A stretch of DNA of 64,000 nucleotides from Entophlyctis helioformis (lineage: Eukaryota > Chytridiomycota > Chytridiomycetes > Chytridiales > Chytriomycetaceae). The position numbers and the translations under genes are program-made. Positions 23,612 to 33,915 of this stretch are shown in pieces. The stretch lies in the NCBI GenBank assembly GCA_025526915.1, contig JAHLKH010000063.1:1-64000 (forward strand), read 5' to 3'. A model generated the notes under the pieces. The model was not told the DNA's origin, did no database searches, and worked only from the letters and a program-made list of their open reading frames with translations. The stretch's first letter is position 1. Each line of letters begins with the position of its first letter.

Positions 23612-26341
23612 TCGTTTGACGCGCTACTGCCCTGGTTGCTGGACGAAGATAAACTCACGCCCGGAAGGGTTGCGTTGGCTGTGGTGTCGTCGAGTGGGCC
23701 ATTACTGAACAGCCGCCGGATGGAACTCCACACCCAGCCGCCCTTTGACTCGTTCTTGACTTGGACGTACTTTTCCATTGCCATTTTGCCAAAGCGCTGC
23801 ATGACGCGATTCTCTTTCATGTACATCTGCAGCAGATCGTCCCAGACGGCGTTGCGGACCGACGAGTCGCGAATGTGCTGCCGCAGGAGTCGCATGTTGG
23901 ACGCCGTCTTGTCAACCTCGGGAAGGAACCGAGCCTTGATCCATCGCGACTGCACATGCTTGTAGTCGACCGGCTGCGATGGCGTGTCGCCAACCCACAC
24001 CTCCAAAATGCTTTTCTCGTGCTCCATGAGCTGCATGGCCTGCCGCAAGATTGGGAATCCGAAGCCTGGGCGGCTGTAGTCGGCAAGCGAGTTGGTGCGG
24101 ATGCGCGTCTCCCACAGATCCTCCATTGACAGCGTGTACTGGGCATCGGAGCAGAGAGCCTGAGCACGGTCGAGCGAGACAACCCAAAAGGTATGGGCGG
24201 GGAGAATCTCGACGGTATCGGCAAGGTCGAGAACGTCGCGCAGGTACACGGACTCGGGGCTGGTTGGCTCGGCAGGCGCAGTGCGGTTGTTCATAACGAG
24301 GACCATCTTGTAGTGAATGTCCGACTCGGTCGTGTCGAGGTACTGCTGTATCGTCAACATGGATCGACGAAGGTGGTGCGCCTGGCCTTCGATGTGGGTA
24401 AACGCAATGCACAGCTCAAGCGGCCGGCTCTGGCTGATTCGGAGTCGCTTGGCACGTTTGACGTTGCGTTGAGCGAGATCGGGCAACGAGAGGCGTTCGG
24501 GAGGCTGCATGGCCATGCGGCGGCGCAGGTTGAAGTCGAGGATCGGCACGAGATAGCCAATGGTGTAGTCGGCAACCTCGGTGAACAGCATGTCGACCGG
24601 GCGCCAGTAGTCGAGTGCCCAGTTGGTGTTGCTAAACGACTTTTTGTTTTGGCCCATGTGCGACAGATACTGATAGTGGTTCATGGCCATAAACTTGTAG
24701 TCGTCTCTGATTTCGCGGATGCCCTTGCCATCGACCGTGTCCGACGGTTTGACGTCCTCGAACGTAAAGTGATGGATGAGCGTGCCAGTGATGTACTTTG
24801 AACGTGCAAACGACTTTTCCGTGTAAGAGCGGCCCTTGAGGAACCCTTCGTGATAGCGAGTGCCGTTTTCAAAGTTGTATCGGTATCGGTACGCCTCGGT
24901 CACCAGACGACGAGAAAAGTCGCTGGCACGAGGAGGGTCGTTGAAGTAGCCGTTTGTGCCAAAGATCTTGCCTGGGATGCGGATGTGGTCGTATTGTTCG
25001 CCCTGGCTCATGAGAATGTCGCGCACTGTGACGATGGATGTGGTGTTGGCAGTTTCCTTGCCCTACAGCATCGTTGGCGATCGGCAGCCGGGTTGCGCAA
25101 GTTAGCGGTCAGACTCGCGATGCAAGTTGGCTCTGCAAGCGGCAAGGCGTGGCCATGGCAAGCAAGCGCGATGACTTACCGAAGCCGGCGAGAACAGGAA
25201 CTCGTCAACGTCAAAGATTGAGAGCCATTCAGAGCGCTTGCGGTATCGCGCGATGCCGTCAATCATGGCTGTACGCTGGCAGCCGCCGTGGATATGCCAC
25301 GTGTCGTTGATCTGAAGACACTCGTCCTTGAAGACCCTCTCAAAGCTGACACGTCTCTCGTCAGACGTCCACTCTCGAGGATGGTTGGGCGGCTTGGCAA
25401 TGGTGTCGTAGTCAACGGGCCAGTCGACAAGCTCGACAATGCCGGCGGTCGTGTACGGCATGAGCTGCTGGCGGATATTGTCCGTGCTCATGTGGTTGTA
25501 AATGACAAACTTGTCAAAGCCCTGGAGCAGATGGAACTCGACCCACTCGGCGACATACTCGGCCTTGTTGCGCATCATGGCAATGGCAACCAAAAAGTGC
25601 TTTTCGTCGGCTGGTGTCGAGGGAGCAGGCGAAGACGCAGGGTACTGCTTGAGCTTGATGGGCTTTCCTTCATCGACAATCGAAAACTGCCCAAGCTGGC
25701 GGACGATGGGATTCTTTTCCGACGCGGTGGCCCATGAAAACGACGACTCGATCGCGGATGCCGGGGTGGCTTGGAACAGCGACACGCCACTGTTGGCGCT
25801 GGTGTGCGGGCAAGTTGATGTGCAGCCAAGGTACGCAAGTGTTGAAGGACAGCGAGGTGGTAGGTCAGAGCAGCACAAAGAATGAGCAAAGAAGACGAAG
25901 AGAGAGATGGCCTGGCTGAGCAGAGCACATAACACCAAAGGATGGACGCTTGTGCAAGCTGAATGTGTGCAAACACGTTGATGTGGCGAGGTGCATGGCA
26001 AGGGCGTGTATGCCGGGTGCAACGGCCGGAACAGCCAGACGAGCGTGAATAGACGCACTCACCCTGACAAGAAAATGATGGCGGTAACGACGGCAATGAC
26101 GGTGAACAGCCTTCGCCGGGACAGCTTGAGCAAGCGAACGCCGCTTTTGGTCAGGACCCTGGCGGGCAGCGAACGTGGGCGATGAGCGGGGGCGATGAGT
26201 GGAGCGACGTTTGGTGCGGACAAGAAAGGTACAAGGACGTGTGAGCAACACGGAAGCTGCTCCGCGGCTTGGCAGTTTGACGAGATGCGAGCAAGGAGAG
26301 ACGCAACAACATTCTCATACGTACTCGATGTAGAGGCGCAT
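22870..26341 (-). CDS. GT92-like type II membrane glycosyltransferase with long C-terminal extension
   Basis: A short exon (26341-26325, MRLYIE), exon 2 (26158-26063), exon 3 (25798-25180) and exon 4 (25062-22870) join in phase. Exon 2 encodes a basic flank and one signal-anchor helix (RRRLFTVIAVVTAIIFLSG), so the protein should sit in the Golgi/ER with a lumenal catalytic domain. The GT92/DUF23 features are FLVAIAMMRNKAEYVAEWVE, HLLQGFDKFVIYNHMSTD, the DxD-type IFDVDEFLF, IRIPGKIFGTNGY and SKYITGTLIHHF. GT92 enzymes transfer galactose or related sugars to glycans; the substrate here is unknown. After the GT92 core (ending near 24500) about 540 residues remain that I do not recognise. They include an 11-residue Ala tract encoded by a GCA repeat (23578-23610). 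Next gene: HBS1, 282 bp upstream on the same strand. Confidence 0.75.
23578..23610 (-). repeat. GCA trinucleotide tract coding poly-Ala in GT92 gene
   Basis: Eleven uninterrupted TGC units on the plus strand encode 11 consecutive Ala residues in the C-terminal extension of the GT92-like protein. Confidence 0.95.
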
Positions 26342-26623
26342 GGTGTTGCTCTTCTTTGTATGAGTGTAGATTGGCTGCAGTTTGGGCAAGTGCGAGCAGC
26401 TGTAAGCGTTGGAAGAACGACAGAGAGCCGTCGAGCACTGTATTGGCACAGGGCGACGGACAGAGGAGCGTCCAGTGCTGGCCGGAGTTGGGAGGGCGGA
26501 GCGGAGTTTGGTGGGTGGCTCGATGGACGCGACGGTCGGGGTTTCGGAGCGCGCGCGTTGCACGATGATACGCGGTCAAGGCACAATGTGCCACCTTGAA
26601 TTCATTTTGGTGCAAGACACTGC
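26342..26623. other. GT92 upstream / HBS1 downstream spacer
   Basis: These 282 bp lie between the GT92 start (26341) and the HBS1 stop (26624), both genes on the minus strand. Open frames on both strands here lack family similarity. The spacer must hold the GT92 promoter and the HBS1 3' end. No repeat or RNA gene is visible. Confidence 0.4.
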
Positions 26624-29600
26624 TCAGGAAGAAGCGGCAGTGGTCGACAGCGTCGTGGATGCAGCGGCTGATACTCCACCGCGCTCATAGCTCAGCACAT
26701 CCACCACAATGCCCGCAGCCACCGTCGTTGAGCCGCTGCGAAGCATGAACCGTCCAAGCTCCTTGGAGTCCTTGAACAGCTCGATGCAAAGGGCCCGCGA
26801 CGTGCGGATCTCGACAATGGCCGTCATACTCTTGGTCAATGCACGGGGATTGCGCTTGGTCACCTCGCCTGTCGCCTTGTTGAGGACAGCCTCGAGCCGC
26901 GAGATGTGTCCGGCTTCGCTGCGGCCAAGATGATGGACAACGACAGGCACGCCAATCGTCAGGGGAATCGCAATGTCAAACGTCACAATCTGTGCCTTGA
27001 AGTGCGTCGTCACGGGCACCGCTCGCATTGGGTCGCAGAGAACGTCGCCTGTGCCAAGTTGCTGCACGTCCAGACCAGCGATCGAGATGGTCACACGGTC
27101 GCCTGCGGCAGCCCAAGTCACTGACTCTTCTCCAATCTCGATTGCTCGGACCTGGCCCGTCTCGTGCACAGGCATTGCAAGGATTGGGTCGCCAAGCTGC
27201 AAACAGCCAGCCTCGAGGCGTCCGCTGACAGTCACATCGCCGCCCCCAGCGCCGATTCCACCCTTGAAGATATCTTGAATCGACATCCTGAGTGGCTTGT
27301 CAATTGGACGAGCCGGAGCCTCAAAGGCATCTGTGGTTTTGTACCATTATGGGGTGTACATGTTGGCATTTGTACATCAGGCAGCAGTGATCGCTCGCAG
27401 AGGCAGTGGCTCACCAAGTGCTTCCACCAGGGTTGGGCCAGAATACCACGCCTTGAGTGCCGCAACGCTGGACGTTTTCAGGTTCTCGCCCATGAATCCA
27501 CTGCACGGCACAAACGTCACCCGCTGCTTCTTGAATCCGACCTGCGTCAGGAATGGCAAGATCTTTTCACGGATCTCGCTGAAGCGTTCTTGCGACCAGT
27601 CAACCTAGAAGCCCACAGATTATCAAAGCAGCGTCTGAATAAGCCAACTGGCAGACAGGCCAAGAAGGCAGTGCAGCATGTGCTACCATGTGCTACCAAG
27701 TCCATAGTACACGCAGCATACCGCATCGAGTTTGTTGACCGCCACAATCAGCTGAGCTACACCGAGACTGCGGACAAGGATGGCATGCTCGCGTGTCTGG
27801 CCGCCGTGGTCAAACCCTGCCTCGAATTCGCCCGTGTTGCTGTCGACGACAAGAATGGCTGCATCAGCCTGCGACGCACCCGAGATCATGTTGGGGATAA
27901 AGTCCTTGTGTCCAGGCGCGTCAAGCAGCGTGTAGGAATGCTTTGGTGTCTCAAACTTGGAAACAGCAACGTCGATTGTCACGCCACTGGTCGAATAAAG
28001 AGTGAGGTCAGCAACCGATCGTACTCCACCATCGGCGGGGCAGAGAGGCAAAGTGCACATCAGAGACATACCGGGTTCGCTCGTCTTCGGTCTCATCCAA
28101 CACCCATGCAAAGGCAAACGATCCTTTTTTCATCTTTTCCGCGTCTCGCTCGTACTTTTTGATGGTACGCTCAGACACTTCGCCGAGCAGCACGAGCATG
28201 TGCCCCATCATCGTGCTCTTTCCAGCATCCACGTGACCTGCACACAAGGGCACATGTGCAGCAGCGGGCATCGTCAGTCAAGCCATGCTCGGGAGGGGTC
28301 GGACAAAAGTTTGTACTCGATGCGCATTCCGCAATTCATACCAACAACCACAAGATTGAGCCGCTCCTTGCCGGATGACGACCGCTTTGCAAACTCTTCT
28401 GGCACATTGACACGTTTCCACTTGGGGCTGCTCTTGACGGAAGTCACGGACGCAGCAGCGGAAGAGTTGCGAAGGGCACTTGGCCCGTGGCTGCCACTCG
28501 CAAGATTGGCTGCTGATCCTTCTGTCGATCCAGAGCGTGACATTTTCGGCGAATTGCGCATTGACATGGCGGGCGATGGCAAGTTGAGGCTGTTGCGCGA
28601 TCCATTGCTAGGCTTGGCATCGAATCGACTGCCAGTCAGACCAAGACCTTCCATGTCAGACGTAATGTTGTCCACAACGCGCGTCGGACCAGCAGCGCCA
28701 GCGGTAGGCGCATTCTTGGCAGTCTTTTGCAGCTGGGCTTTAGCGGCTACAGATTGGCCTGGCCGATTTTCAAAATGCTCTCTGGTGAGTTGGGTATCCA
28801 TACAGACAGTAGATACACTCGGCAACGGAATGGCAAGTGCTGGTGGCTGTACCTCCTGGAAGGGCCTTGCCACCACGGGCCTGCTTGACAATGTCGTCGG
28901 GACTGAGATTGTCAAAGCCAAAGGGGCGCGTCGCAGTGCCATTGCCACTGCCTACAGAAAAAACGAGCAGCGATGGGTTAGCAGCGGACGCAGAGTCGGA
29001 CGGACCACTTGGCCCGTCGATTAGGCGGATCAAAAAGTCTGCAAAGCGTGACGGTGTGCCAAAGACGGACGACGGCGGCGGCGGCGGCGCAGATACGTAT
29101 GGCCCGAGACGCGGTTGGATAGGGAAAGACGCAGGTGCTGGACTGGCAGTCTTGCCTGCGATGGATGCAGCATACACTGCTGGTACGGATGGCGATGCCG
29201 CAGCGGCAAGTGCGTTGGATGCAGAGGCCGAGGCCAAGGAAAGCGAGGCCAAAGACACACGTGGCATCGGTTGCGTTGCTTGGCCTCTCGCGAATGAAGA
29301 AGCGCCACCCGCTGGTGTTTTGAAAGAGCCAGACTGCAATGCTGCGCCTCCGAGACCAGTAGCTGTTGGCGCTGTTTGCACTGTTGTCGGCGTCGCCATT
29401 GTCTTGGCGAGTGATCCCAATGACGACAGGGACGACAGTGATGCCAATGGCGGTCTGATGGCGGATGGCATTGGAACGCTAGAAGATTGCGGTGCCGGAC
29501 TTTTTCCAGAGAGGGAGGCCATCGACGCGATGGCAGTAGATTGGGTCCGCGTCTGATGCGGCTGCGGCTGAATAGCCTGATGGGATGGACGCGCCAACGA

Positions 29601-31110
29601 TCCCAACGCCTGACTTGCACGGAATGGCGCGATGGCGCTGTTTGCTCCAGAAAGGGACACCAGCGACAGGAGGCCGCCTGGTGCCAGTTTGGCAGTAGAT
29701 GCTGCTAAAGACGGTGCCATGGCTGTCTGGGATGGAGATGCTGTTTGCGGCTGCTGTGGTGGCTGTGGCTGCGACGGCACAGGCATGGAAGGCAAGCCTG
29801 GTTTAGAAAGCGACCCGACCAGCGATGAGGTGTTTCCAGAAGACGCCAGGATCAGACGCGATGCAGGCGGCGAGGCGGTTCCAGCTGGAAATGAAGAGGT
29901 GCCTGCCGCTCCATTAAATGGCACGGAGATGGCCGCACCCACGCCTGCGTCTGTATCCATTGCTGCCGAATCTATGGCAGCATGTGTGGCACTTGAACCG
30001 ACGGCATCCACCATAACTTGGTCTGCCATGTTTGATGCCTGTCCTGGGGCTGGAAACGGCGGCTCACGCAGCATCTTGGCCACCATGGGCTCAAAGCGCA
30101 GCCGTATGGTGCGTCCATGGACCACGATCGGGCGTGGTTTGAACTCGGCCAGCTCAAGCGTGCCATGGACTTCCGAGTCATCTGGGCCAAACGCAAGCAG
30201 CACGGGTGCCGGCCGGATTGCATGGACAGCGTCGGTGTCCATGCCCATTCTGGATGAAGCGGCCCTTCTGCCTTTGCCACTGGCCTTTGGCTTGGATGGA
30301 TCCAACCCAGGCGGCTCGCCGCCCACGCCCACGCCCACGCCCACGCCCACGCCCACGCCCACGCCCACGTCCACGTCCACGTCCACGTCCATTGCTGTCG
30401 AAGGCCACACCATGGCCGCACAGCTTCAGCCAACGGTCTTGTCACGCGGCTCGTCCGTCCGTCTTTGGCACACATGCACCCATAGTGCATCCGCATGTCC
30501 ACCACAGGCAGACGCAGCAGGGTCTTACCTTGCTCTCTGCCTGGAGACCGAGTGGGCAGGCACGCCCCATTCAAGTCAGTGCTCTGGATCATGCACAGAC
30601 ACAGGCCACAACGGCTGGGGACATGCGACATACTCAGCAGATACTCGATAGTGCGCTCGACGTTCTTGCCGTGCGACACCAAGGCCTTGCGGATCACATC
30701 GTCGCTGATGCCGTCGGTCCCGTCGCCGAGGACATCGCGAACTTGGGCGAGCTCCTTGCGCACGTCATCCTGCAGCGTGCCCTTGTGCTCAGCCGGGTCG
30801 TACGGCACTGGCCGCATGTGTGAGAACAAGCGCCGCCAGACACGCACATGCCCAACGGCAGCGGGCAGCAGCGCTGGTTACCATGAGCCTCATCGTCCTC
30901 GTCTTCGTCGAAGCTCGCCTCGTCATCGTCCTCGTCGTCTTCGTGGTCGTAGTAGTCTGCGGGCGGGGCAGGTGTGGACAGGGTGTGCATAGCAGTGTGA
31001 GACTCGGCCCGCGCTGCTGTGCCGGGGCAGGCTCGCTGGCGGCTGCCATCTGCTGCGGCCTCTGACTGACCATCATAGTCCATGTGACGCAGGTGACGGT
31101 GACGAGACAT
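26624..31110 (-). CDS. HBS1: HBS1, ribosome-rescue translational GTPase (Dom34/Pelota partner)
   Basis: HBS1 is an eRF3/eEF1A-family GTPase that delivers Dom34/Pelota to stalled ribosomes in no-go and non-stop decay. The start [13 protein letters not shown] with the following acidic stretch matches the HBS1 N-terminus. The next exon carries the helical N-domain ([30 protein letters not shown]). A long low-complexity exon (about 30395-28850) ends in [13 protein letters not shown], resembling the pre-GTPase motif of HBS1. GTPase motifs: GHVDAGKST (G1, 28225), DAPGHKDF (G3), NKLDAV (G4). Switch-adjacent residues [17 protein letters not shown] are typical of HBS1. Domains II and III follow: [48 protein letters not shown] and [19 protein letters not shown]. 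About nine exons. The low-complexity insert of some 500 residues is unusual and opens with a (Val-Asp)/(Val-Gly) repeat. The acceptor after that exon is ambiguous (two in-phase AGs near 28770). Confidence 0.93.
30322..30387 (-). repeat. Coding hexanucleotide repeat (GTGGGC/GTGGAC) in HBS1
   Basis: Eight CCCACG units (30322-30369) are followed by three TCCACG units (30370-30387). Read on the minus strand they encode Val-Asp then Val-Gly dipeptides, placed directly after a CAG acceptor at the start of the large HBS1 low-complexity exon. Confidence 0.9.
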
Positions 31111-31614
31111 GGCGCGGATGGATGAGTTGGTCGTGGTTGGGTGAACATCGCGTTGAGGTCTTGGAGTTGGTTGCGATGCAGTACGAGACGAGACCATAGG
31201 CTGGTGGCGGCCCGAGTTTGGCGGTGCCTTACGCACATTGCCACGGAACAGATCCAACAACAACAATAACGACTTGGCTGGGCTGGTGTGCATGTGGACA
31301 GCTGCGATCGCTGCCACTCTTGCCGCACGAGCCTCTGTCTTGGCACCAGCCTGCTCACCAACGTCGATATGTGTGGACGTCTGTCAAGCAAGCCTGCGAT
31401 CATGTCCGTCAGGCGGCTGTTGGCAAGCCGACGGCCACGCATGCCGACTGGACAAGGGACCGCTGCGCCGTGCTGGGGCTCGACGATCAGCTTTATTGGC
31501 GTGTGCGCCATGCCCTTGAACTCAAAGCAGAGATCGTTCATCATGCACATTCGTCGGTCGCTGGTCGCCGCTGGTCGCCGCTGGTCGCTTGCAGTTGCCA
31601 ATCGTCTGGCCTGC
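31111..31614. other. HBS1 upstream / TIM13 downstream spacer
   Basis: These 504 bp separate the HBS1 start (31110) from the TIM13 stop (31615); both genes are on the minus strand, so this holds the HBS1 promoter. The left part is duplicate copy A (31147-31385). The right part contains an open minus-strand frame (NDLCFEFKGMAHTPIKLIV) without recognisable similarity, and three short gctggtcgcc repeats at 31560-31588. I call no gene. Confidence 0.5.
31147..31385 (+). repeat. Dispersed ~240-bp duplication, copy A
   Basis: This matches 41670-41913 in the same orientation with only four or five substitutions, one 8-bp indel near the left end and one AAC (3-bp) indel. It sits just upstream of the HBS1 ATG. 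No terminal inverted repeats or target-site duplication are apparent at its ends. Confidence 0.93.
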
Positions 31615-32003
31615 TCATGCATCGGTCATGCTCTCCCGTTGAAGCCTCGCCAGATACGTCCGCGAAACAAGGCCAAACGCCTGCTGGTAGCTGTCGGCAC
31701 ACCGCACGATGCACGTCTGGCCATGCATGGCACTGCGGTCAGCCCCTGCTGCGCTTCTCAGCCCATGCCCGCAGCCAATACGCTCGAGACTCCTCAAGGC
31801 CATGTGCATGGCCAACTTGTCAGCGACCCGCAACGAACCTGCTCGGAGCTGTCCAGCTTGGTGCCAGGCTTCAGCACACACTTGCTGAAGCACTTGGGGA
31901 TGACCTTGGACAGCATCTCCTGAAAGTTCTGGAGTGCAAGCTCCTGGCGCACCTGCGCCATAATGTCCTTGGTGTCCATCGGCTCGCTTCGGCTTCCAGC
32001 CAT
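31615..32003 (-). CDS. TIM13: TIM13, small Tim chaperone of the mitochondrial intermembrane space
   Basis: Tim13 forms the Tim8-Tim13 hexamer that escorts hydrophobic precursors across the intermembrane space. Exon 1 (32003-31839) encodes MAGSRSEPMDTKDIMAQVRQ..., CFSKC and KPGTKLDSSEQ. Exon 2 (31716-31615) encodes TCIVRCADSYQQAFGLVSRTYLARLQRES and ends with TGA. The twin CX3C motifs (CFSKC and CIVRC), their spacing, the SxxEQxCxxRCxDxY core and the total size of 89 residues are diagnostic. No presequence is expected for this Mia40 substrate. The upstream region toward the MT-A70 gene (32004-32329) is the duplicated bidirectional promoter described separately. Confidence 0.95.
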
Positions 32004-32039
32004 CTGTCAGTGGTCAGCACATCATGCCATTGCCTGTGT

Positions 32040-32226
32040 GTCAGCAGCCTGCATGGACGCCGAGTGGACGGCATCTGCGAGCATGCCACCAACGTGAATG
32101 TGTCTCGTCGGACAGATCGATCCAGATAATCGAACACGAACTAGCCAGATGTCAGCCGGATCACGTGAAGAGACACGTGACTGGATCTGCCATCACTCAG
32201 TTTTAGCCAATCAGCACCCGACTCTC
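32040..32226 (+). promoter_or_regulatory. Duplicated bidirectional promoter element, copy 1 (TIM13 / MT-A70)
   Basis: This 187-bp element lies in the 326-bp gap between the divergent TIM13 (32003) and MT-A70 (32330) starts. It is nearly identical to the reverse complement of 63484-63669. The first ~150 bp show no mismatch that I can find. It carries an inverted pair of CACGTG sites (32161-32180, 6-bp spacer) and a CCAAT box at 32207. Confidence 0.85.
32161..32180. promoter_or_regulatory. Inverted pair of CACGTG E-boxes
   Basis: TCACGTG and its exact reverse complement CACGTGA are separated by six bases. CACGTG is the core site of bHLH factors such as Cbf1. The same palindrome occurs at 63529-63548 in the second promoter copy. 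Confidence 0.7.
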
Positions 32227-32267
32227 AATTCAGCCAATCAACGTCCGACTCTCAACTCAGCCAATCA
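32207..32267 (+). promoter_or_regulatory. Three CCAATCA boxes with 27-bp period
   Basis: CCAATCA occurs at 32207, 32234 and 32261, each embedded in a similar 27-bp unit (cgactctcaa-ttcag). CCAAT is the binding site of the HAP/NF-Y complex. The array lies 63 bp upstream of the MT-A70 ATG; the second promoter copy has only one box. Confidence 0.7.
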
Positions 32268-32329
32268 GAGCACAACTACCAAAGGAGAGCAAGGCTCCTC
32301 ATCTGCTTCTCCAGCCAGTTGCAGGCCCC

Positions 32330-33738
32330 ATGCTTCGCATCGGTCGTTCTGCTGACGAGGCCGAGCTCCGGCGGCTCCTGGCGAGGGAGGAAGAGCTGCA
32401 GCTGCGCATCGACACACTCATTGAGAGCCTTGCGGTTCTTGAGGCAGACTTGAGCACGGCCAATCCTGTGGCCGCAGCAGAAGCGACGACGCTGTCCGAT
32501 CGTCTGGACGATGCAGCCTCTGTCGCCACAGCAAGGGCTGCGTCGCCTGCAACGCCTGCACAGGCTCAGCCTTCAATAGGCTCGCACACTGGCGGCTTGC
32601 CTGTCGCACACTCTCCAGAAATGGCCTGGGCTGCAACGACACCTGCAATGCCGCCTGCCCAGTATCCGAACGAACGCTCGGCCAGCGCCGTTGTCGATGG
32701 AAAGGGCGTCGCCTCTGTATCTGCTCTTGACGGGTCCGCCAGCGAATGCATCGCAGATGGCGACGATGTCGCAGGTTGGTCCAAGCTGCATGCATCTTGC
32801 GCCATGGGCTCCCACTCGCGACTTTGGCCAGAGCCGTAGCCAACGATTGTTCTCAATGCCGTGCACAGATCCCAACAGCTTTGACGAGTTCGAAGCGCCC
32901 GAGTGGTGTGTGCCGATCAAGGCGAATGTGCTCGACTTTGAGTGGGATGTAAGCGGCGGACCCCGTTGCATGCCGCTGTGCTTATCCCAGGCGCAACTGA
33001 CGGACGCAATCATCCTCAATGGGCATTGCAATGCTTGCATGGCAGGCACTCGCCGAGGCATGCCAATTCGACATTATCAGCATGGACCCACCTTGGCAGC
33101 TCGCCTCGCATGCACCAACCCGCGGCGTAAGTGCAAGGGCAGCTGCCGTCAAGTTACCCTCCGCGCAGACGCGACAGCTAATCATGCATGCACATCAACA
33201 TAAAAGGTTGCCATTGGATACCAGCAACTACCGGATCTGCTGATAGAGACCCTGCCAATCGAAAAGCTGCAGACAAACGGGTTCATTTTCATCTGGGTCA
33301 TCAACAACAAGTACGCCAAGGCATTTGATCTCATGACCAAATGGGGATACGAGTACGTGGACGACATTACATGGGTGAAGCAAACAGTCAATCGACGCAT
33401 GGCCAAGGGTCATGGCTACTACTTGCAGCACGCCAAAGAGACGTGTCTGGTCGGTCGCAAAGGAAACGATCCACCGGGCTGTCGCCACGGCGTTGCTTCA
33501 GACGTCATCTTTTCTGAGCGTCGCGGCCAAAGCCAGAAGCCAGAAGAAATCTATCTGATGATGGAAGAGCTTGTTCCAAACGGTGTGTTCATCCTCGCAT
33601 CTCTTGATGCTGACCAAAGACTAGTGCAGCGGGCTCACACTGGAATCACGACGCTATGCAACAGGCAAGTATCTCGAGATTTTTGGCCGCAAGAACAACC
33701 TGCGAGACTATTGGATCACAATTGGCAATGAACTGTAA
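32330..33738 (+). CDS. MT-A70 family N6-adenine methyltransferase, MTA1-like
   Basis: SAM-dependent adenine-N6 methyltransferase. Exon 1 (to about 32773) encodes a coiled-coil N-terminus (LRRLLAREEELQLRIDTLIE) and a Ser/Ala-rich linker. Later exons give FDEFEAPEWCVPIKANVLDF, FDIISMDPPWQLASHAP (catalytic DPPW at about 33083), YQQLPDLLIETLPIEKLQ, GFIFIWVINNKYAKAFDLM, GYEYVDDITWVKQTVNRRM, KETCLVGRKG, SDVIFSERRGQSQKPEEIY and FGRKNNLRDYWITIGNEL. Joins used: GATGTCGCA-G|AT, GAT|GCACTC, GGC|GTTGCC and AACG|GCAAG. The product is about 340 residues and has no CCCH fingers, unlike METTL3/Ime4. DPPW rather than EPPL makes it the catalytic type. The short form fits the MTA1 clade, implicated in DNA 6mA in ciliates and early-diverging fungi. 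An mRNA m6A role cannot be excluded. Confidence 0.85.
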
Positions 33739-33915
33739 AACGTGGCCATCCGGTTCATTGCGAGATCTCTTGTATGCCTGAATGCGTAGCAAATGTGGGC
33801 GCCAAACACAGGCAAAAGGTCTGCCAAGCATATGGTCAAGAGGACTGAAGAGGCATTTGGAGGAGCCGGAATGGAGACAGTAACTGTGTGTGTAGGAGAG
33901 AGAGAGGCATGCGGA

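Noticed and set aside
30789..31622. A 277-codon minus-strand open frame upstream of HBS1
   Set aside because: It crosses the HBS1 start exon in a different frame and the duplicated 240-bp segment. No part resembles a known protein, so it was left as spacer.
32050..32125. tRNA-like gene or tRNA-derived SINE in the duplicated promoter (GCCGAGTGG resembles an A box, AGATCGATCC a B box)
   Set aside because: No acceptor stem or cloverleaf can be formed, and the A-box-like string is not kept in the third copy. A promoter-type element explains the position better.
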